Assembly (NCBI GenBank): GCA_937889655.1
Contig: CALBZG010000204.1
Span: 1 to 17,909, forward strand
Length of the DNA: 17,909 nt
From: an uncultured Clostridia bacterium
GTDB taxonomy: Bacteria > Bacillota > Clostridia > Peptostreptococcales > Anaerovoracaceae
Reading direction: 5' to 3'
A program made the translations under genes and the position numbers. This document shows, piece by piece, positions 12,920 through 17,909 of this stretch. The notes under the pieces are model-generated. The model was not told where the DNA came from. It worked only from the letters and a program-made list of their open reading frames with translations, and ran no database searches. Numbering within the stretch: the stretch's first letter is position 1; each line of letters starts with the position of its first letter.

Positions 12920-14383
12920 TTATAATTGTTTGAGGATCCTGATCGCCTCTTTCAGCTGCGCATCATCCGCCGCTATGCCATATGCGTAATTATATGCGGC
13001 CGTATCCAGACTTTTCATGGTCGTATAGTCCAAAACGCCATAGGCCCAGAGTCCTGCAACGGACTGAAAGCTTCTTACAGCCGCTACGGTGCCGACATCC
13101 ATCACACCGGTGATTTTTACGTTATATCCCATCAACTGAAGCCGCTGCTGAGCCCCATATACATTCAATCCTGTCATTCCTTGGGAAGCCTTGACTTTTT
13201 CGTTCATCGGGGCAAAACCTGCATAGAAAGACTGGGCGGCCATCATATCCTCAGCCACATGATTTTGGACTTCTACATCAGGCGTTATTCCCACACCATC
13301 GATATCCCTTTGATCCGGAGTAAGAAAATAGCAGATGGAAAGCTTGTATCCTCCCTGATCTTCCAGTGTACCCAGCGCTTGAGCGATACCCTTGCCATAG
13401 GTTTTAGTTCCTACGATCGTTGCCTTTTCAGAATCCTGAAGAGCTCCGGCCAGCAACTCTGATGCGCTGGCGCTTTTTGAGTTGACCAGCACCGTCATCG
13501 GTATGGAGTTCTCGTTTGTCCGGGTGGCCTCAATGGTGTTCACTAGTTCGCCCTGCCTGTACAAGTGCGTGATGGGGCCTTCCTCAATAAACTGGTCCGC
13601 TATCCTAACGGCGACATTGATCAGCCCTCCGCCATTGTCACGGATGTCGAGGATCAGACTTTTAGCTCCGGAATCGATTAGAGCAATGCGTGCCTTTTTC
13701 AATTCAAAATCAGAATCGTTGTCAAAGCTTGAGATTTTGATGTATCCGATGTCATTTTCCAGCAGTTCATACTTCACGGATGTGGCGGCTATCAATGCCC
13801 GCGTCACATCGATCTCATACACAGCCCCATTTCTGAGGATCTTAATATTGACCTTGGTGCCGGCCTCGCCCCTAAGCATCGAAGATATTTCTGCGAGGGT
13901 CTTTTCGGATATGTCGATTCCGTCTAATTCAAGTATGACATCTCCCGTCTGGATCCCTGCTCCTGCTGCCGGCCCGCCAAATGCGAGGTCTGTAATGACG
14001 CATTGCCCGCCGCTTCTTTGTATCGTGACCCCGACTCCTTCATAGTTGCCGCTTACGTCCTGCTGATAATTGCTGGCTGTCTGTGCATCTTCATAATAGA
14101 TGCTGTAAGGATCTCCAAGAATATCCGTCGTTCCGTCGAAAGCTCCGTTAATCAATTTGTCGAGGCTCACATCGTCTTTAAAAAATTTCTTGATGAAGAG
14201 CATGTATTCTTCCAGGCTGTCAAGTCTTTGTTCCAGCTCCTGCAGCTCCTCATCGCTGACGGTGGATGGCTGCGGGGCCTCGGCGGCATAAGCGCCGGTG
14301 GAGAAAAATACAAAAGCCACTGAGGTGATCACCATGGCCAGCACGATGATCAATGCTATCACTCTAACCGTTTTCTGTTTCAT
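12920..14383 (-). CDS. S41-family carboxy-terminal processing protease with PDZ and peptidoglycan-binding domains
   Basis: This is a CtpA/CtpB-like serine protease that acts outside the membrane and is held to the cell wall. An N-terminal hydrophobic helix (about 7-28) with ATGAYAAEA after it is a signal peptide or anchor. A PDZ domain spans roughly 112-195 (YEGVGVTIQ, GPAAGAGIQTGDVIL). The S41 core includes LDIRDNGGG (245-253). The catalytic pair is S306 in SASASE and K331 in TYGKG, 25 residues apart as in CtpB and Prc. A PG_binding_1 domain occupies about 390-470 (YGAQQRLQLMGY, AVRSFQ). The start ATG 14383 has AGAGGG nine bases upstream. Length is 487 residues. It ends the envelope cluster. 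Confidence 0.92.
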   Translation of the reverse strand: MKQKTVRVIALIIVLAMVITSVAFVFFSTGAYAAEAPQPSTVSDEELQELEQRLDSLEEYMLFIKKFFKDDVSLDKLINGAFDGTTDILGDPYSIYYEDAQTASNYQQDVSGNYEGVGVTIQRSGGQCVITDLAFGGPAAGAGIQTGDVILELDGIDISEKTLAEISSMLRGEAGTKVNIKILRNGAVYEIDVTRALIAATSVKYELLENDIGYIKISSFDNDSDFELKKARIALIDSGAKSLILDIRDNGGGLINVAVRIADQFIEEGPITHLYRQGELVNTIEATRTNENSIPMTVLVNSKSASASELLAGALQDSEKATIVGTKTYGKGIAQALGTLEDQGGYKLSICYFLTPDQRDIDGVGITPDVEVQNHVAEDMMAAQSFYAGFAPMNEKVKASQGMTGLNVYGAQQRLQLMGYNVKITGVMDVGTVAAVRSFQSVAGLWAYGVLDYTTMKSLDTAAYNYAYGIAADDAQLKEAIRILKQL

Positions 14384-14421
14384 TAAAGTATCCCTCTGTT
14401 ATTTCCCTATTGCAGTCCAGT

Positions 14422-14832
14422 CTACATGACTTCTATTTTGAGTCTGTTTCGGCTCTCTGCCAATCCACGCAAGCTGATATTGTAATCGATATCCAGGGTT
14501 CCGGCACCGTTTTCTGTCAGATTGTTTTCAATGGCGTTGGTAAGCACCTCTATTTCAAAAGTCCCATAAGGAGTTTCGTACTTCCCTGTATACCGTTTCC
14601 CTTTTTCGAATTCGATCACCGTGTTGTCCATAGGATCTCCGATCCTTTTCATGCTCACCTTGTCACCCGTCAACTGAAGGTTTGTTTTGCAGCCCGGCAT
14701 TCCGGAAAACTCGCTTTCTTCGTATTCGATAAAAACGGAATCCCCGCTTTTGTAGAACTTCCCCTCGGTGACTAGTTCGATCTTGTCCTCTTCCTTTTCT
14801 GAAAAGATTTGTCTACCGACGATTTTTAGCAT
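14422..14832 (-). CDS. DUF1934 family protein, calycin-like
   Basis: This is a small conserved Firmicute protein (136 residues from ATG 14832) of the DUF1934/YwiB family, predicted to form a calycin-like beta barrel; no function is established. Visible features are the beta-rich segments KIELVTEGKFYK, VFIEYEES, KTNLQLTGDKVSMKR, YTGKYETPYGTFEIEV and TLDIDYNISL. The last 20 bases of the D-Ala-D-Ala ligase gene overlap its start, which supports co-translation. Alternative starts are ATG 14844 and TTG 14850; a weak GAGAG is the only ribosome-like site for 14832. It lies between the ligase and the S41 protease genes. Confidence 0.8.
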   Translation of the reverse strand: MLKIVGRQIFSEKEEDKIELVTEGKFYKSGDSVFIEYEESEFSGMPGCKTNLQLTGDKVSMKRIGDPMDNTVIEFEKGKRYTGKYETPYGTFEIEVLTNAIENNLTENGAGTLDIDYNISLRGLAESRNRLKIEVM

Positions 14833-15859
14833 AATATCTCTCATACCCAAACCCCACTATTCTATCGATCAGTTCCGGGTAAGGCACACCTGCTTCGGCC
14901 CATAGAAGGGGCATCATGCTGAACTTTGTAAAGCCCGGAATCGTGTTGATCTCATTGATATATATCTTATTCGTGTTTCTGTCCATAAAAAAGTCGATTC
15001 TGGCAAATCCTTTACAGTCAACGGCCTTGTATGCAGTCTTCGCCATTTCTTTAATGCTCTCTCTCTGTTCCTCGGTAATATCAGCCGGTATCATCAGCTT
15101 CGAGGCGCCTCCTGCCTGATATTTTGCATGATAATCATAGAACTCGTCAGACGGCAGGATCTCTCCTACTGCCGCAGCTTCAATATTGCCGTTATGGTTT
15201 CCGATGACGGAGGTCTCCAGCTCCCTTACTTCAAGGCCTTCTTCGATGAGGATCCTCCTGTCGTATTCCATCGCAGTCGTGATGGCTTTTTCCAGTGAAG
15301 CGGGATCCTTTGCTTTCGTTACGCCAACGCTGGATCCCATATTGGCCGGCTTGACAAATACCGGCCAGCCAAGGATTTTCTCAATATCACAAAGAGTTTT
15401 TTCACGGGAATCCATGAAATCCTCGCTATAAATCAGTATATGGCGGCAGATCGGCAGACCTGCGGTCTTGTATACATCCTTGGCAACGCCTTTATCCATG
15501 GCCACAGAGGATGCAAGTACTCCACAGCCTCCATAAGGGATGTCCAGCATTTCGAAAAGTCCCTGGATCGTGCCATCTTCACCGTAAGGGCCGTGCAATA
15601 TCGGAAGGGCGAAATCAGCCACGTTTTTCAAATCGCCCGGATTGAGAGGCTCTGATGCGTCGAACCAGGTGTCCTCCTCGATGCGATCCGGATCCCCTTT
15701 ATATAGTCGCCATTCCCCTGTACGGCTGATGCCGATGGTGATGATTTCGTATTTATTTAAACTCTGAGCAGCTTTGATCACCGATGTGGCTGACATAAGA
15801 GAAACTTCATGTTCTCCTGAACGGCTTCCAAATATGATGCCCAATCTGATCTTTTCCAT
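14813..15859 (-). CDS. ddl: D-alanine--D-alanine ligase
   Basis: Ddl joins two D-alanines with ATP to give the dipeptide used for the peptidoglycan precursor, in the cytoplasm. The 348-residue protein has GEHEVS with E16, HGPYGEDG at 89-96, the ATP lysine K170 in FVKPANMGSSVG, the omega loop EFYDYHAKY at 239-247, and metal ligands D289, E303 and N305. Y247 corresponds to Y216 of E. coli DdlB, which favours D-Ala over D-lactate; that points to an ordinary ligase, not a vancomycin-resistance type. The start ATG 15859 has AAGGAG just upstream, and a GTG-type extension is rejected. The phosphoglucomutase gene ends 28 bases before it. Confidence 0.95.
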   Translation of the reverse strand: MEKIRLGIIFGSRSGEHEVSLMSATSVIKAAQSLNKYEIITIGISRTGEWRLYKGDPDRIEEDTWFDASEPLNPGDLKNVADFALPILHGPYGEDGTIQGLFEMLDIPYGGCGVLASSVAMDKGVAKDVYKTAGLPICRHILIYSEDFMDSREKTLCDIEKILGWPVFVKPANMGSSVGVTKAKDPASLEKAITTAMEYDRRILIEEGLEVRELETSVIGNHNGNIEAAAVGEILPSDEFYDYHAKYQAGGASKLMIPADITEEQRESIKEMAKTAYKAVDCKGFARIDFFMDRNTNKIYINEINTIPGFTKFSMMPLLWAEAGVPYPELIDRIVGFGYERYYAKNRR

Positions 15860-15887
15860 ATCTTCTCCTTTTCCCAAGGGTCATTAA

Positions 15888-17594
15888 CTATGATTTGATT
15901 CTGCCGGTTAGTTCTCTGCCGACTTTTTCCAGATATTCTTCGACATCTTTCTCAGTCTTCCCGTTGCCGAAAAGATAGATTTTGAGCTTTGGCTCAGTTC
16001 CGGAAGGTCTTACTGTAAAACCGCAGCCGTCTTCCAGGTTGAATTCCACAACGTCGGCTGGCGGAAGTTCTCCGCCCTTCATGTAGTCTATTATCTTCAA
16101 GACTTTTTTCTCGGCGTATTCCGGGGTTTGATCTATTCTGAAGGAAGCCATTATGGCCGCCATTTCTTCCATGCCTCTTTCACCGGGAAACTGAAAGTCC
16201 AGAAGTTCGTTCCTGCTGTAGCCGTATTCTTTGTAAAGCTCCTCCATCCTGTCGGCAAGAGTCTTGCCGGCTTCTTTATACAAAGCGGCCATCTGGCAGA
16301 TCAGCAAAACCGCATTGACGGCATCCTTATCCCGCACATAAGTGCCGGAAAGGTATCCGTAGCTCTCTTCGAATCCGAAGATATAGTCCTCTTCCCTGCC
16401 CTTGTCTTCATGCATCCCGATTATTTCGCCGATGTATTTAAATCCCGTGAGGGTTGCGATCACTTTGACGCCATACTTTCTGCAAATGGCATCAGCCATT
16501 TTAGTAGTCACAATGGTCCGTACCATATATGGTTCTTTCGGCATGGCTTTGACCGTTCCGTCGGCGCTTCTTACCCGGCATATGAAATCTGTCAGCAACA
16601 CGCCAACTTCATTTCCGGATAGCAGCTGATAATCATTGTCATGCCTGACTGCTATGCCGACCCTATCACAATCGGGATCTGTGGCCAGAAGCAGGTCCGG
16701 TTTGACCAAACGGCTGAGTGCAAGCCCCAGCTCCAGCGCGTCTTTCTTTTCTGGATTCGGATATGGACATGTTGGAAAATTGCCATCGCAGCCCGTCTGC
16801 TCCGGCACCAGCGTCACTTGGCCGACTCCCGCTCTTTTCATTATTTCTGTTACAGGAGCAAGCCCCGCTCCATTCAGCGGCGTGTAGACGACCGAAAGAT
16901 CATGGCAGTCTATGCCGAGGCTTTCTCCCATGACGGCTTCGTAGTAGGCTGATTTAGTTTCCTCGGACATCGTCTTTAATATCCCGGATTTTTGGGTCTC
17001 CGCGGTCAAGGTTTTGACATCTTCGAATATATCCAGCTTTTCAATTTCTTCAAGTATAGCATTGGCTTCTTTGTCCGTTACCTGACATCCTCTACCGTTA
17101 TAAACCTTGTACCCGTTGTACTCGCATGGATTGTGGCTTGCCGTGATCATAACGCCCATGGCGCATTTGTGATGCCTTACAGCAAAGCTCAGTGCCGGGG
17201 CCGGCATCAGTGTGTCATAAATGAAAGCATCCAATCCGTTCCCTCTTGCAATCTCCGCCGTATATGCGGCAAAAATATCGGAGTTGATACGGCTGTCGTA
17301 GCCAATGGCGATGGAAGTGCCGAGTTTGTTTTCGAGAATGTAGTTAATTAATCCCTGGGTGGTTTTCCCAACCGTATAGATATTCATTCGGTTGGTTCCC
17401 GCTCCAAGCTTGCCCCGCAGTCCACCCGTACCGAAGGAAAGCTCCCTGTAAAATCTGTCGGAGAGCTCCTCCTCAGCCTGTTCCTGCTGATTTGCCCGGG
17501 CTTCTGATAATTCTATAAGTTCATCCTTCAGGGCTTTATCCAGGTTCTCCCGGTTAAGCCATGTCTTTAATTTTCTTTCTGTATTGCTTTCCAT
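15888..17594 (-). CDS. Phosphoglucomutase/phosphomannomutase, alpha-D-phosphohexomutase family
   Basis: This enzyme moves phosphate between C1 and C6 of hexoses, supplying glucose-1-phosphate for UDP-glucose and wall polymers. The 568-residue protein is of the long Firmicute PgcA/YhxB type. The phosphoserine loop is TASHNP (151-156, S153). The metal loop is TDPDCDR (305-311) and the sugar-binding loop is GFEESYGYL (407-415). The phosphate-binding loop is RPSGTEP (529-535). I start at ATG 17594 because AAGGG lies upstream; ATG 17636 adds 14 residues, lies in a palindrome and has no ribosome site. It begins a cluster with ddl, DUF1934 and the S41 protease and has its own promoter. Confidence 0.93.
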   Translation of the reverse strand: MESNTERKLKTWLNRENLDKALKDELIELSEARANQQEQAEEELSDRFYRELSFGTGGLRGKLGAGTNRMNIYTVGKTTQGLINYILENKLGTSIAIGYDSRINSDIFAAYTAEIARGNGLDAFIYDTLMPAPALSFAVRHHKCAMGVMITASHNPCEYNGYKVYNGRGCQVTDKEANAILEEIEKLDIFEDVKTLTAETQKSGILKTMSEETKSAYYEAVMGESLGIDCHDLSVVYTPLNGAGLAPVTEIMKRAGVGQVTLVPEQTGCDGNFPTCPYPNPEKKDALELGLALSRLVKPDLLLATDPDCDRVGIAVRHDNDYQLLSGNEVGVLLTDFICRVRSADGTVKAMPKEPYMVRTIVTTKMADAICRKYGVKVIATLTGFKYIGEIIGMHEDKGREEDYIFGFEESYGYLSGTYVRDKDAVNAVLLICQMAALYKEAGKTLADRMEELYKEYGYSRNELLDFQFPGERGMEEMAAIMASFRIDQTPEYAEKKVLKIIDYMKGGELPPADVVEFNLEDGCGFTVRPSGTEPKLKIYLFGNGKTEKDVEEYLEKVGRELTGRIKS

Positions 17595-17909
17595 CTCGAA
17601 ATCCCTTTTATCTGTCTTTTTTGTATGCAGCTGCATACGACTTGACGGCTGGTGAAAAGCCTTTCGCCATTCCAGCCATCGGGCTCCATTTGAATACTTA
17701 ACTTATGGATTATACCATAATATTTATTTTTCATAAAGGTATAATTCTACACCGTCAACTGTCTATTTTGACACTTTTTCTACACTTAATCTTCATATTC
17801 TGTGATTATATTGTTTTTGTAGGGGGTAAGTAATTTTCGTATACACTGTTCTATCGATTTTATAGCTTTTTAGCGCTTTTCAAAAGGGGTGCTTATATAC
17901 AACAATTAG
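17595..17909. other. Promoter and structured leader of the phosphoglucomutase gene
   Basis: These 315 bases hold no credible gene. Minus-strand RNA could form a hairpin from GATGGCTGG/CCAGCCGTC arms (17680-17672 and 17652-17644), with a 19-base loop. A second could form from the 16-base palindrome GTATGCAGCTGCATAC (17623-17638). I recognise no riboswitch. Bases 17750-17909 are AT-rich and I see nothing supportable in them beyond a lone TTGACA at 17768-17773. Confidence 0.55.
17709..17737 (-). promoter_or_regulatory. Extended -10 promoter of the phosphoglucomutase gene
   Basis: A perfect TATAAT (17714-17709) preceded by TGG gives an extended -10 on the minus strand. The -35 position at 17 bases reads TTTATG and is weak, which an extended -10 can tolerate. 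Transcription would start near 17702, leaving a leader of about 107 bases with two hairpins. Confidence 0.5.

Noticed and set aside
12926..14045. Long plus-strand frames opposite the S41 protease gene
   Set aside because: They are shadows of a gene with complete catalytic and PDZ motifs.
14813..15859. Vancomycin-resistance ligase of the VanA, VanC or VanG type
   Set aside because: The omega loop EFYDYHAKY keeps the tyrosine of D-Ala-D-Ala ligases, and no vanH, vanX, vanT or vanRS genes are nearby.
17740..17773. Plus-strand TATAAT at 17740 and TTGACA at 17768 as a rightward promoter
   Set aside because: They are in the wrong order for one promoter, and no plus-strand gene follows in the window.

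Overview
The window reads as a Clostridia-type Firmicute chromosome with moderate GC, probably an anaerobic member of the Eubacteriales. The grounds are strong AGGAGG-type ribosome sites, sigma-A promoters, a CIRCE element, a TTAACA-type PhoP box and Firmicute-specific families (DUF1846, DUF1934, a YkpA/YbiT-like ABC-F protein). It is mostly housekeeping sequence. I saw no CRISPR array, rRNA, tRNA or insertion sequence.

Layout from left to right. (1) Positions 1-1047, minus strand: an oxalate/formate-antiporter-type MFS gene that runs off the left edge and carries an in-frame TAA inside a conserved motif. A 447-base regulatory gap follows, with several dyads. (2) 1495-2271, plus: a NagD-like HAD phosphatase. 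(3) 2290-6391, minus: a complete phosphate-uptake operon, pstS-pstC-pstA-pstB-phoU, preceded by a PhoP-like box of TTAACA repeats. Its PstS is circularly permuted compared with the E. coli protein. (4) 6518-7971, minus: an MBL-fold hydrolase and a small heat-shock protein, with a terminator between them. (5) 8039-8154: a divergent promoter region with a CIRCE element over the hsp20 -35 box. (6) 8155-10619, plus: a Cof-type HAD phosphatase, then an ABC-F ATPase with a terminator-like hairpin in its leader. (7) 10641-12776, minus: an SGNH hydrolase and a DUF1846 protein. (8) 12920-17594, minus: a cell-envelope cluster of phosphoglucomutase, D-Ala-D-Ala ligase, a DUF1934 protein and an S41 protease with a peptidoglycan-binding domain. 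The last 315 bases hold the structured leader and promoter of the phosphoglucomutase gene.

How the genes work together. PstS captures phosphate outside the membrane, PstC and PstA form the channel, PstB powers it and PhoU ties uptake to signalling; the PhoP-like box predicts induction under phosphate starvation. The phosphoglucomutase, ligase and S41 genes are close enough to be one transcript. They link sugar-phosphate supply, the D-Ala-D-Ala peptidoglycan precursor and a secreted wall-bound protease.

The observations I rate highest are the permuted PstS, the in-frame stop in the MFS gene, a 26-base perfect palindrome inside pstC, an ABC-F protein in which both halves of one ATP site are degenerate, and several candidate leader-RNA switches. 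None of these by itself proves a new biological system.
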